Assembly: GCA_963718305.1 (NCBI GenBank)
Contig: CAVQZG010000002.1
Span: forward strand, 62,001-126,000
Reading direction: 5' to 3'
Source: RYN-230 sp963718305
Lineage (GTDB): Bacteria > Actinomycetota > Actinomycetes > Streptosporangiales > Streptosporangiaceae
Length of the DNA stretch: 64,000 nt
In this document: piece after piece, positions 54,150 through 62,713 of the stretch
How the letters are laid out: every line of letters begins with the position of its first letter
Position numbering within the stretch: position 1 is the stretch's first letter
Position numbers and translations under genes: made by a program
Notes under the pieces: model-generated
What the model was told of the DNA's origin: nothing
Database searches by the model: none
What the model saw: the letters and a program-made list of their open reading frames with translations, nothing else

Positions 54150-55244
54150 ATGCAGCGGGCGGTTGAGAATGCCGCCTCGATCGCCGAGGAGACCGGGGGG
54201 CTGGGCCGGCTCGGCCGCCCCATGAACCGGCGCTCGCCCTTCTTCGTCGGCATGGCCGCCGCGGCCGGAGTGGCGGTCACCTACGGGCTGGTCGAGCTGC
54301 TGATCAGGGCCCGCTCGGTGCTCGTCCTCATCGGCCTGGCCCTGTTCATCGCGGCCGGGCTGGATCCCGCGGTGAACTGGCTGACCCGGCGGCGGCTGCC
54401 CCGCTCGTGCGCCGTGATCGTGATCCTGCTCTTCGTGGCCGCGGTCGTCGCAGGCTTCGTGGCCGCGGCCGCCCCGCCGCTGACGGCCCAGGTCACCGCC
54501 CTGGTTCACGAGCTGCCGCACTACGTGACCACGCTCAAAGACCACAACTCCGAGCTCGGCAAGCTGAACTCGCGCTTCCATGTCGAGCAGCGCATCTCCA
54601 AGCTGCTGTCCAGCAAGGGCACCGCGCTGGTGGGTGGCGTGCTCGGGGCCGGGGCGCTGGTGCTCAGCGCGGCCAGCTCGGTGCTGGTCGTCGTGGTACT
54701 GGTGATCTACTTCCTGGCCGCGATGCCCCGGATCAAGCTGTTCCTGTACCGGCTGGCCCCGCAGTCCCGGCGGTCCCGGGTGATCCTGATCGGCGACGAG
54801 ATCTTCGTCAAGGTCGGCGGCTACATGCTGGGGAACTTCCTGACTTCCCTGATCGCCGGCGTCGGCACCTGGGCGTGGCTGCAGATCTTCGGCGTTCCGT
54901 ACCCGGTGCTGCTCGGTCTCCTGGTGGCCTTGCTGGACCTCATCCCGGTCATCGGGTCCACCGTCGGCGGGGCGATCGTGTCCCTGGTCGCCCTGACCGT
55001 GTCCCTGCCGGTGGCCATCGCTACCCTCGCTTTTTACATCGCGTACCGGCTGGCGGAGGATTACCTCATAGTGCCAAGAATCATGGGACGGACGGTGGAG
55101 GTGCCGGCGGTGGTGACGGTGGTGGCAGTCCTGCTCGGCGGGGCGCTGATGGGTCTCATCGGGGCCCTGGTCGCCATCCCCGCCGCGGCGGCGCTGCGCC
55201 TCCTGCTCAACGAGGTCACCTTCCGCCGGCTGGACCGAAGCTGA
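54150..55244 (+). CDS. AI-2E family (UPF0118) transporter
   Basis: A membrane protein of the AI-2E family, about 364 residues from the chosen ATG (MQRAVENAAS); an in-frame ATG at 53985 would add 55 low-complexity residues. About eight membrane segments are seen, with the family landmarks LDPAVNWLTRRRLPRSCAV, DEIFVKVGGYMLGNFLTSLIAG and ALLDLIPVIGSTVGG. Members export small molecules or act in Na+/H+ exchange; AI-2 export is shown only for some. The downstream flippase-like gene begins at or just after its stop, so both probably form one unit. Confidence 0.85.
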   Translation: MQRAVENAASIAEETGGLGRLGRPMNRRSPFFVGMAAAAGVAVTYGLVELLIRARSVLVLIGLALFIAAGLDPAVNWLTRRRLPRSCAVIVILLFVAAVVAGFVAAAAPPLTAQVTALVHELPHYVTTLKDHNSELGKLNSRFHVEQRISKLLSSKGTALVGGVLGAGALVLSAASSVLVVVVLVIYFLAAMPRIKLFLYRLAPQSRRSRVILIGDEIFVKVGGYMLGNFLTSLIAGVGTWAWLQIFGVPYPVLLGLLVALLDLIPVIGSTVGGAIVSLVALTVSLPVAIATLAFYIAYRLAEDYLIVPRIMGRTVEVPAVVTVVAVLLGGALMGLIGALVAIPAAAALRLLLNEVTFRRLDRS

Positions 55245-55300
55245 CTGCGCCGCAGCAGGAGGAACCGGGGGACGCACCGCAGGGCGGCGGCGCTCCCCCG

Positions 55301-56533
55301 GTGCCACGCTGGCTGCGGGCCCGCTGGCTGCACACCCGCTGGGCCCGGGCGGCCCGGCGGCCGCTGCGCCGGGTGGTGCTGCTGTTCCTGCTGGCCCTGA
55401 TCATCGAGTACCTGGTCATCCCCGAGCTCGTGGGGGCCAGTAAGGACCTGTACCTGCTCGACCGGCTGGGCATCGGCTGGATGATCGCCGGGATAGTTCT
55501 GGAAGGGCTCTCGCTGTTCTGTTACGCCCTGCTGACCCGGGAGTTGCTGCCCCCGAAGGGCAGGCCGGGGCTGTCCCGGCTATTCCGGATCGACCTGGCC
55601 GCCGCGGCGGTGGCGCACATGATCCCGGCAGGCACCGTCGGCAGCGCGGGCGTGGGGTTCACGCTGTTCACCGCGGAGGGCCTGGACGGCACCGACGTGG
55701 GCGTGATGATGGCGACCAAGGGCATGGGCTCCACCGTCGTGCTCAACGTCCTGCTCTGGCTGTCGCTGGTCATCTCCATCCCGCTGGCCGGGTTCCAGCC
55801 GATCTACGTGACCGTGGCCATCGTGGGCGCGATCCTGCTCGCGCTGATGGCGGCACTGGTGGTCGGGCTGACCCGGGGCGCGGAACGGGCCGGGCGCATC
55901 CTGCGCGCGATCGGCGACAAGATCCCCTACGTCGGCGGCGCGCGGCTGGAGAACATCGTGCTCCAGGCGGACGAGTCGCTGCGCCGCCTGGCCCGCGACC
56001 GGCGGGTCCTGGTCAGCTCGCTGAGCTGGGCGTCGCTGAACTGGCTGCTGGACGCGGGGTCGCTGTGGTGCTTCATCGCCGCGTTCGGCAGCTTCACCAA
56101 CCCGGTGGGGCTGTTCGCCGCGTACGGGATCGCCAACGTGCTCGGCGCCATCCCGATCACCCCGGCCGGGCTGGGCGTGATCGACTCGGTGACCCCCGTG
56201 CTCCTGATCGGCTTCGGCCTGACCCGCAGCGTCGCGACACTGGGCGTGCTGGCCTGGCGGCTGGTTAACTTCTGGCTCCCCATCCCGACCGGTGCGGCGG
56301 CCTACATCTCGCTCAAGGTGCCGCGTGGTTCCAGCTGGGCCGACATGCGCAAGGCGCTGGCCGACATGGTCCGGCGCAACCGCAACGGCGAGGAGGACAC
56401 GGGCCGCCCCAGCACAGACAAGCCCAGCACAGACGACCCCGGCCCGGACGACCCTGGCCCGGACAGCCCCCCCGACGGGGACGGCGGCACGCCTGCCACC
56501 GAGGAAGAGGACCACGCCCCCGACCGCGCCTGA
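55301..56533 (+). CDS. Flippase-like (LPG synthase TM / UPF0104) membrane protein
   Basis: A membrane protein of the lysylphosphatidylglycerol-synthase TM/flippase-like family, about 410 residues. Landmarks are AHMIPAGTVGSAGVGFTLF, SWASLNWLLDAGSLWCFIAAFG and ITPAGLGVIDSV, spread over about eight helices. These proteins move lipids or polyprenyl-linked compounds across the membrane. I use the GTG at 55301; a CTG at 55241 overlapping the upstream stop is the alternative. The tail is acidic and repetitive (STDKP, STDDP, GPDDP, GPDSP), facing the cytoplasm or outside. Confidence 0.8.
   Translation: MPRWLRARWLHTRWARAARRPLRRVVLLFLLALIIEYLVIPELVGASKDLYLLDRLGIGWMIAGIVLEGLSLFCYALLTRELLPPKGRPGLSRLFRIDLAAAAVAHMIPAGTVGSAGVGFTLFTAEGLDGTDVGVMMATKGMGSTVVLNVLLWLSLVISIPLAGFQPIYVTVAIVGAILLALMAALVVGLTRGAERAGRILRAIGDKIPYVGGARLENIVLQADESLRRLARDRRVLVSSLSWASLNWLLDAGSLWCFIAAFGSFTNPVGLFAAYGIANVLGAIPITPAGLGVIDSVTPVLLIGFGLTRSVATLGVLAWRLVNFWLPIPTGAAAYISLKVPRGSSWADMRKALADMVRRNRNGEEDTGRPSTDKPSTDDPGPDDPGPDSPPDGDGGTPATEEEDHAPDRA
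56408..56482 (+). repeat. Five 15-bp tandem units in the flippase gene tail
   Basis: Units start at 56408, 56423, 56438, 56453 and 56468, each beginning CC(C/T) and encoding five-residue Pro/Asp repeats. Confidence 0.6.
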
Positions 56534-56574
56534 CCGTCCGCCAGCCCGCAGCTCGCGGCGGATCCGGGCCGGGG

Positions 56575-57012
56575 TCACCGCTTGGGCAGCTTGACCACCG
56601 ATACGAAGAACTCATCGATCTGCCGCACGGCCGCGATGAACTGGTCCACATCCACCGGCTTGGTCACGTACGCGTTGGCGTGCAGCTTGTAGCTGCGCAG
56701 GATGTCCTCTTCCGACGAGGACGTGGTCAGGATGACCACCGGCACGTGCGAGAGCTCGGGGTCGGACTTGATCTGCTCGAGGATCTGGCGCCCGTCGTAC
56801 TTGGGCAGGTTGAGGTCGAGCAGGACCAGGTCAGCCGCGGGTGCGTCGGCGTGCGCACCGCGACGGTACAGGAAGTCCAGCGCCTCTTCCCCGTCGCGCG
56901 CCACGTGCAGCCGGTTGCGGATCTTGTTGTCCTCGAAGGCTTCCCGGGTCATCAGCTCATCGCCGGCGTCATCCTCGACGAGCAGGACTTCGATCTGTTC
57001 CAGGTCGCACAT
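56575..57012 (-). CDS. Single-domain response regulator (Rcp1-like)
   Basis: A 145-residue CheY-like receiver with no output domain. The acid pocket is LLVEDDAGD, the phosphorylated Asp lies in LVLLDLNLPKYDG, the Thr switch is in VVILTTSSSEED and the Lys is in VTKPVD. The sequence type (with VARDGEEALDFLYRRG) is that of Rcp1 regulators, which pair with kinases of the SHDLQEPLR class, as found directly upstream. The ATG has AAGGGA upstream and lies 44 nt inside the end of the kinase gene. Confidence 0.9.
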   Translation of the reverse strand: MCDLEQIEVLLVEDDAGDELMTREAFEDNKIRNRLHVARDGEEALDFLYRRGAHADAPAADLVLLDLNLPKYDGRQILEQIKSDPELSHVPVVILTTSSSEEDILRSYKLHANAYVTKPVDVDQFIAAVRQIDEFFVSVVKLPKR

Positions 57013-58738
57013 GCGGTGTCCCTTCGGGGCTGGTGGCGGGGTTCTCCTCGTCCGGGCCCGGGCCGGACGGAGCCGGGCTGGCCGGAGCCATGCTGGCGGG
57101 AGCGGGGCTGGCCGGGCCGGCGAGCGTGAGGGTGCCGATGATCTCAGCGCGGTCAGGCGGGCCCGCGGCGGCCGCGGGCAGCGTGAAGTAGATGCGCGTC
57201 CCGCCCGGATAGGTGGTGTCCAGGAACATCTCGCCGCCATGCTGCTCGACGATCCGCTTGCACAGGGCCAGTCCGATCCCGGTGCCCGGGTAGGCGTCTC
57301 GCGCGTGCAGCCGCTGGAAGATGATGAAGATCTTCTCGGCGAACTCGGCCGGCACGCCGATGCCGTTGTCGGCCACGCCGATCTGCCAGCCCCCGTCCGG
57401 CTGCTCGTCCGCGGTGATCTGGATCACCGGGGTACGGTCCGCCGCCCGGAACTTGATCGCATTGCCGATGAGGTTCTGCCACAGCATGCCGAGCAGGGTC
57501 GCGTCGCCCATCACCTGCGGCAGCGGTCCGGGACGCTCGATGATCGCCGACGTCTCCTCGATGACGGCCGACAGGGCGCTGACCGCTGCATCCAGCGGCT
57601 CATCGAGCGGCACCGGCCTGAGCACATCGCTGGCCCGGCCGACTCGGGAGAAGGTCAGCAGGTCGTTGATCAGGACCTGCATCCGCTTCGCGCCATCCAC
57701 GGCGAAATCGATGTATCTCAGGCCCCGCTCGTCGAGTTGGTCGCTGTAGCGCTTCTCCAGCAGCTGGCAGAACGAGGCGACCTTGCGCAGCGGTTCCTGC
57801 AGATCGTGCGAGGCCACGTAGGCGAACTGCTCCAGCTCGGCGTTGGACCGGCGCAGCTCGGCGGCCTGGGCATCCAGGTCGGCCGACTGGCGGGCGGCGA
57901 GGGCCTGCGCGGCGCGGCTGGCCTCCAGCGCCGCGACCAGTTCGCTGCGCATCCCCTCGACCGCCGCGGACAGGGCCCACAGGTCCGCCGGGCCGGTGGG
58001 CTGGATGTGGTGCCTGTAGTCACCGCCCGCTACCTCGTCGGAGGCCGCGCGCAGGCGGTGCAGCGGCCGGATGACGGTGCGGTCCAGCAGCACCGCCAGG
58101 GCCGCGGCGGCGAGCAGGAAGACCACCAGGATGGCGACGTAGACCCAGTTCTGGAAGACCCGGGCGCGGCCGAGGGCGGCTCGGTCGGCCAGCGTCGCCG
58201 CGGACAGGTGGGCGTTCTGGGCGGCGAACAGCACCCGGAGCCGGTCGAAGGCGTTCTTGCCCTGGTCCAGCAGAGTCAGGTCATTGCCGGTCAGGGCGCC
58301 GTGGCGGGCCCGGCTGATGGACGGCGCGGCGTATCCCGCCCGCCAGGCCTGGGCGGCTCGCTCGATCCTGGCCAGATCCGCCATCAGCAGTTTCTTCCCG
58401 CCGATCAGGGCGCGCAGCTGAGCCGCGGCCGCCTTCTCGGTGGCCAGGCCGGCCGTGTACGGCTGGAGGAACCGCACGTCCCCGGTGAGACCGTAGCCGC
58501 GGACCCCGGTCTCCTGATCGACCAGGCCACCCTGCAACCGGTACGCCTGGGCCTGGGCGGGCAGGATCGAGTTCACGAGCTCGTTGGAGGTCCCCCGGGT
58601 CTGGGCGGTCAGCCAGGCGACGAGCACGGCGGCGAGCACGGCCAGTACCCCGATCGCCGCGAACACCAGCCGGAACCAGTCCTGAACGCCGAGGTCCAGA
58701 GCCCGGGGCCGGCGAGCCGCCGCTCCGGATGCGCTCAC
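56969..58738 (-). CDS. Sensor histidine kinase with CHASE3-like extracellular domain
   Basis: A 589-residue kinase. TM1 (about residues 18-42), a CHASE3-like sensor with QETGVRGYGLTGDVRFLQPY, TM2 (about 200-222), and a HAMP domain (RPLHRLRAASDEVAGGDY) precede the HisKA box SHDLQEPLRKVASF and the ATPase domain (QNLIGNAIKF, VADNGIGVP, GTGIGLALCKRIVEQHGG). The GTG start at 58738 overlaps the upstream PP2C stop by GTGA. The tail is a five-residue Pro/Ala/Ser repeat. It probably phosphorylates the response regulator whose gene overlaps its end, and perhaps the receiver-PP2C protein. Confidence 0.88.
   Translation of the reverse strand: MSASGAAARRPRALDLGVQDWFRLVFAAIGVLAVLAAVLVAWLTAQTRGTSNELVNSILPAQAQAYRLQGGLVDQETGVRGYGLTGDVRFLQPYTAGLATEKAAAAQLRALIGGKKLLMADLARIERAAQAWRAGYAAPSISRARHGALTGNDLTLLDQGKNAFDRLRVLFAAQNAHLSAATLADRAALGRARVFQNWVYVAILVVFLLAAAALAVLLDRTVIRPLHRLRAASDEVAGGDYRHHIQPTGPADLWALSAAVEGMRSELVAALEASRAAQALAARQSADLDAQAAELRRSNAELEQFAYVASHDLQEPLRKVASFCQLLEKRYSDQLDERGLRYIDFAVDGAKRMQVLINDLLTFSRVGRASDVLRPVPLDEPLDAAVSALSAVIEETSAIIERPGPLPQVMGDATLLGMLWQNLIGNAIKFRAADRTPVIQITADEQPDGGWQIGVADNGIGVPAEFAEKIFIIFQRLHARDAYPGTGIGLALCKRIVEQHGGEMFLDTTYPGGTRIYFTLPAAAAGPPDRAEIIGTLTLAGPASPAPASMAPASPAPSGPGPDEENPATSPEGTPHVRPGTDRSPARRG
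57063..57122. repeat. Four 15-bp tandem units in the kinase gene tail
   Basis: Units start at 57063, 57078, 57093 and 57108, close to CTGGCCGGAGCCGGG. They encode five-residue Pro/Ala/Ser repeats on the minus strand. The unit resembles that at 53090-53149. Confidence 0.65.
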
Positions 58739-59995
58739 TGCGCTGCCTTCCAGCCGAGGTGGACGATGGCGACGTCGTCGGCGAGCCCGCCGTAGGGGGC
58801 GGCCGCCGCCTCGGTCGTGTCCAGCAGCGTATCGACGAAACCAGACGGGGGCAGCATGGCCAGGCTCGCGGGCCATGGCCAGCAGTCCTTCCTCACCGAG
58901 GCGCTGGTGGCCCGGCCCCACCCGACCCTCGAACAGCCCGTCGGTAAACAGGACCAGGCCCGCGTGCGCGGGCAGCGGCAGGTGTTCTTCCTGCCAGTGC
59001 TGGCCGGGCTCCAGGCCCACCGCCGGGCCGACCGGCCCCTCGACGAGGTCGACGTGACCCGGCGTGCGCAGCAGCAGACCCGGATGCCCGGCCCGGAGCA
59101 CCTGGACGCTCCGCCGGTCCGGGCCGAAGACCAGGTGAGTGAGGGTGGCGAAGAGATGATCGTCCTCCCGTTCCGCCATCAGCAGCTGCTCGAGCAGCCC
59201 CAGCAACGCTGGCGGGGCGGCACCCGCCAGTACCAGGGACCGCCAGGCCACCCGCAGGCAGACCCCGAGGGCGGCCTCGGCCGCACCGTGGCCGCAGACG
59301 TCACCAATCACGGCGTGTACGGTCCCGTCCGAGGTCTCGACCACGTCGTAGAAGTCGCCGCCCAGCAGGGCATTGGCCCGGCCCGGGCGATAACGGGCGA
59401 CCACGTCGAACGTTCCGGTGCGGATCAGCGGGGTTGGCAGCAGGGCCCGCTCCAGCCGGGCGTTCTCCGCCGCCTGCAGCGCACTGCGCTGCAGCGCGGC
59501 GGACGCCAGTTCCACGTGCTTGCGCTGGGTCGCGTAGCGGATCGCGCGGCCGAACACATCCGGGGGCGCCTGGCCTTTGATCAGGTAGTCCTGGGCGCCT
59601 GCGGCGACCGCGGCCAGCCCGGCGCTCTCCTCGGCCAGCCCGGTCAGCACCACCACGGGCGCGCCCGGCGCGGCCGCGAGCAGCTGGGTGACCGCGTCCA
59701 GCCCGTTCACGTCGGGCAGGTGCAGATCCAGCAACACGCAGCCCGGGGCCAGGCCCTGGCTGAGCAGGTCCGTGGCCTCGGCCAGCGAGCGCACCGCGGC
59801 CAGCGAGGCCTGCACGCCGCTGTCCGCGAGCAGTTCCTCGACCAGCAGGACGTCGCCGGCGTCGTCCTCCACCAGGAGGATCGTGTCCGGGTCCCCCAGC
59901 CACGCGAAGCGTCCCGGGTCCAGGCTGCTGCACTCCAGGTGCGGCGGGGCGGGGCCGCGCGGAGCAGGCACGCCAGCCCGGGTCGGCGCGCTCAC
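58735..59995 (-). pseudogene. Response regulator-PP2C phosphatase (RsbU/RsbP-like; one frameshift)
   Basis: A two-domain protein of about 419 residues when repaired. The receiver (about residues 35-155) has LLVEDDAGD, LLDLHLPDVNG and a conserved Lys in YLIKGQ. A short coiled region leads to a SpoIIE/PP2C phosphatase with LLGGDFYDVV, IGDVCGHG, LRAGHPGLLL and VLFTDGLFEGR. At about 58863 one extra base breaks the frame; the real ending is PPSGFVDTLLDTTE and DDVAIVHLGW before a stop overlapping the kinase start. Such phosphatases reactivate anti-anti-sigma proteins, releasing a stress sigma factor. A SigB/F-like gene lies just upstream. Confidence 0.85.
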
Positions 59996-60043
59996 TGAGC
60001 GGCCGCGCGACGTAGCCTCAACCCACGCTCCTTAACGACAGAC

Positions 60044-60127
60044 CGCTAGCTCCCAGGTTGGAGGCTAGCGACTTTCGCGCTAAGTATTCCGCGGCACAAT
60101 AGTTCGCGGAAGACCGGAAACTTTCCG
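60044..60127. other. Three stacked inverted repeats between sigma and PP2C genes
   Basis: CGCTAGC-TCC/GGA-GCTAGCG (60044-60070, one bulge), TTCCGCG/CGCGGAA (60087-60111) and CGGAAA-C-TTTCCG (60115-60127) fill the 137-nt gap. They could attenuate readthrough from the sigma gene or bind a regulator. Confidence 0.5.
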
Positions 60128-60132
60128 TACCC

Positions 60133-61002
60133 TCAGCTCGCGGCCAGCCGGCCTTCCACGGAATCCGGCGAGGCCATGATGCGCTGACGCAGGAAAGTGA
60201 GCGCGTGGGCGAGCAGCCGGGAGACGTGCATCTGCGAGATGCCCAGGGTTTGGCCGATCTCCGCCTGGGTCATGTCCCCGTAGAAGCGCATCAGCAGGAT
60301 CCGCTGTTCGCGCCGGGGCAGCTCGCCCCAGTGCACCGCCAGGGCCTCCATCGACAGGGTGTGCTCCATCTGCGGGTCGTCCCCGCCGAGCAGTTCGGCC
60401 AGGCTGGCCGTATCCGGCTGGCCGGACAGGGGCGCATCGAGTGAGGCTGGCTGCAGGAGCAGGTCGGCGCCCCGCGCTTCCTGCACGTCGGCTTCGGTGA
60501 TCCCCAGGTCGCTGGCCAGTTCGGCGTCGCTGGGCGCGTGCCCCAGCTGCTGGGTGAGCTCGCGCGACGTCTCGCGCAGCGCCAGCAGCCGCTCCTGGAC
60601 CGGCCGCTCAACGTGTACCTGCCACCGCTTATCCCGGAAGTAGCGCTTGATCTCCCCGGTGATGCAGGGCTGCGCGTAGGCGGCTAGGTTCCGGCCGACC
60701 CCCGGGTCGAAGTTGTTGATCGCCTTGAGCAGGCCCACGTAACCCACCTGGACCAGGTCCTCGATCGGCTCCGGACTCCGCCGGTAGCGGTTCGCGCAGG
60801 CCCGGACCAGTCCCCGGTACCGGCTCACCAGCTCGTCGCACGCACCTTCCCGGCGCGGCTCGCCCGGTGGATGGGACTGAATCTCATGAAGCAATTCTTC
60901 GTCATCCAGTTGTTCAAGCTCGCTCGCAGCTGCCTCAGCGGGCCGGCCCATGGTCCGGGGCGGATTTGCCGCAGCTGCCTCACCTGCGGCAAGTATTTCC
61001 AT
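60133..61002 (-). CDS. SigB/SigF-family RNA polymerase sigma factor
   Basis: A sigma-70 family factor of about 289 residues, of the SigB/SigF/SigG type with regions 2, 3 and 4. Region 2: PIEDLVQVGYVGLLKAINNFDP; region 2.4/3: EIKRYFRDKRWQVHVERPVQE; region 4 HTH: QAEIGQTLGISQMHVSRLL. Such factors drive stress or developmental genes and are normally held by RsbW-like anti-sigma proteins. The start is placed at the ATG 61002 (MEILAAGE); a later ATG (MGRPAEA) is possible, and upstream codons overlap the MarR gene. No anti-sigma gene is adjacent. Confidence 0.88.
   Translation of the reverse strand: MEILAAGEAAAANPPRTMGRPAEAAASELEQLDDEELLHEIQSHPPGEPRREGACDELVSRYRGLVRACANRYRRSPEPIEDLVQVGYVGLLKAINNFDPGVGRNLAAYAQPCITGEIKRYFRDKRWQVHVERPVQERLLALRETSRELTQQLGHAPSDAELASDLGITEADVQEARGADLLLQPASLDAPLSGQPDTASLAELLGGDDPQMEHTLSMEALAVHWGELPRREQRILLMRFYGDMTQAEIGQTLGISQMHVSRLLAHALTFLRQRIMASPDSVEGRLAAS
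60966..60992. promoter_or_regulatory. Perfect 9-bp inverted repeat at the 5' end of the sigma gene
   Basis: TTGCCGCAG (60966-60974) and CTGCGGCAA (60984-60992) with a 9-nt spacer lie within the first codons of the sigma gene. They could form an mRNA hairpin that limits translation, or serve as an operator. Confidence 0.45.
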
Positions 61003-61057
61003 ATGACAAGTCTGCCACGGCAAGGCCGCATGAAGCAAATGTTTCCATACGGAACAA

Positions 61058-61519
61058 TCAGCCAGGGTCGGCGGCCACCTCGCCGAGCCCGCGCACCAGC
61101 GCGTCACGGCCTTCCGGGGTCATCGCCTGGAGCATCTCGGCCAGGGCGGTCCGCCGCTGATCCCGGACCCAGCCGGCCAGCCGCCGGCCCGACTCGGTGA
61201 GCAGCAGCACGATCTCCCGGCGGCTTTCTTCCGCCCGGTCCCGGGTCAGCAGGCCCGCGACTTCCATCCGGTCGCACAGCCTGCTGGTGGCCGACGCGGA
61301 GGCGCCCACGTAGGTGGCCAACCGGTTGAGGTTGAGGCTTCCGGCCCGGTCGATGATCAGCAGCGCCCGCAGCTGGGCAGGCGGCACGGACGAGCCGATC
61401 TTCTCCACGGCCCGCTCGGCCACCTCGATCAGGGCAGCCAGGCCCCGCTCCGCCGTACTCACCTCGAGCTGCTCATCCCTGGAACCCCGGAACATGTCGT
61501 ATCCCATCAGGATCACCAT
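61058..61519 (-). CDS. MarR family regulator
   Basis: A 153-residue MarR-type winged-helix protein. The HTH region reads LNRLATYVGASASATSRLCDRMEVAGLLTRDRAEESRR, with the DR wing motif in the family place. Likely starts are the ATG at 61519 or the one four codons later (MGYDMFRG). It precedes the sigma gene on the same strand by about 55 nt and may be co-expressed with or regulate it. Ligand unknown. Confidence 0.87.
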   Translation of the reverse strand: MVILMGYDMFRGSRDEQLEVSTAERGLAALIEVAERAVEKIGSSVPPAQLRALLIIDRAGSLNLNRLATYVGASASATSRLCDRMEVAGLLTRDRAEESRREIVLLLTESGRRLAGWVRDQRRTALAEMLQAMTPEGRDALVRGLGEVAADPG

Positions 61520-61597
61520 CGGGCCAGCACCAGGCCCGCCTGTGATACCGGCGGAGAGCCTATCAGCGCTGACATAGCGTCTCTTGGACCGTGCAGC

Positions 61598-62551
61598 TCA
61601 CGCCTCCCGCAATCGCGGCAGTACCTGGCTCGCATAGAAGTCAAAGAACCCCTCGGCCTCTGGACCGACCTGGCCGACGTACACCTCATCGAAACCCGCC
61701 TCGCGGTAGGCCCGGATCCCGGCCAGATGCACCGCAGGATCCGGGCCGCACGGAGCGCTGATCATGTCCTCGGTGATCAACTCGGCAAGCTCCCGGAAAT
61801 GCCGGGGCAGCGGGAGCAACTGGGCGGCCTCACCAGGGATCTCATCGTTCGGCCACAGCCGGTGCATAGTTTTCCTGGCCTGCGTCTCATCCGCCGCCCA
61901 GCACACTTTGAGGCCGCCCTGGACGAGCCGGTCGCCGCCGCCCGACTCGCGGTACAGCCGGACGAAGTCGGCATTGGGCTGCACGCACACATAACCGTCG
62001 GCAATGTGCGCGGCCATCTTGATCGCCTTCTCGCCGAAGCCTGACATCAAGATCTGTGGCGGGTTATCCGGAACCGAGTACAGGCGGGCGGTGTCCACCG
62101 TGTAGTGCTCACCCGCATGACTGATCAGCCGTCCGCTGAACAACTCCCTCATCACCGACACGGCTTCCTCGAGCATGTCCAGCCGCTCCTCGGCCGGCGG
62201 CCAGCGCTGCCCCAGGATGTGCTCGTTGAGATCCTCGCCTGTGCCCACCCCGAGCGTGAAGCGGCCCCCGCTGAGCAACGCGGCAGTCGCCGCGGCCTGA
62301 GCCACCACCGCGGGATGCTGGCGGATGAGCGGGCATGTCACCGCCGTAGTGATGGGCAGCGAGGTCACTTGCGAGATGGCTCCGATCACCGACCACACGT
62401 GCCCGCTCTGGCCTTGCTCGTCCAGCCACGGATGGAAGTGATCGGAGATCCACAACGCGTCGAAGCCGGCTTCTTCCGCCAGCCTGGCCTGCCGGACGAG
62501 TTCTTGCGGCGGGTGTTCTTCTGAGGAGAGGAAGTAACCGTAACGGGTCAT
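61598..62551 (-). CDS. F420-dependent LLM class oxidoreductase
   Basis: A 317-residue luciferase-like (LLM) TIM-barrel enzyme. It begins MTRYGYFLSSEEHPPQELV and contains FDALWISDHFHPWLDEQGQSGHVW and LGVGTGEDLNEHILGQRWP, sequences typical of the F420-dependent glucose-6-phosphate dehydrogenase-like group. It probably uses reduced or oxidised F420; the substrate is not fixed. I choose the ATG at 62551, preceded by GGAAGG, rather than the open frame to 62620. It is divergent from the second MarR gene, which may control it. Confidence 0.87.
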   Translation of the reverse strand: MTRYGYFLSSEEHPPQELVRQARLAEEAGFDALWISDHFHPWLDEQGQSGHVWSVIGAISQVTSLPITTAVTCPLIRQHPAVVAQAAATAALLSGGRFTLGVGTGEDLNEHILGQRWPPAEERLDMLEEAVSVMRELFSGRLISHAGEHYTVDTARLYSVPDNPPQILMSGFGEKAIKMAAHIADGYVCVQPNADFVRLYRESGGGDRLVQGGLKVCWAADETQARKTMHRLWPNDEIPGEAAQLLPLPRHFRELAELITEDMISAPCGPDPAVHLAGIRAYREAGFDEVYVGQVGPEAEGFFDFYASQVLPRLREA

Positions 62552-62699
62552 CTCCGCCGTCCTTCCCGCGGCCCTGTCTGCTGGGGTGCCACGCTCGCTG
62601 GAAAGCCTTGGCGGCGGCACTACCCGTGCCCGGGCGCCCTACACCACGCGCCTTACACCACGGGCCCGTCAACTCTGGCAGATGGCAAGTGTTTCTCGT

Positions 62700-62711
62700 T
62701 ACAATGTTGTA
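62700..62711. promoter_or_regulatory. Palindrome overlapping the -10 of a probably leaderless MarR gene
   Basis: TACAA-TG-TTGTA is a perfect inverted repeat. Its left half contains TACAAT, a good -10, eight bases before the GTG start of the MarR gene. No ribosome site fits, so the mRNA may begin at or near the start codon. The palindrome is a natural MarR operator for autorepression. Confidence 0.55.
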
Positions 62712-62713
62712 CC

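Noticed and set aside
56969..59995. A 1008-residue receiver-PP2C-histidine kinase hybrid
   Set aside because: The PP2C ending and stop are in another frame and overlap a GTG start of the kinase (GTGA). The hybrid depends on a frameshift near 58863.
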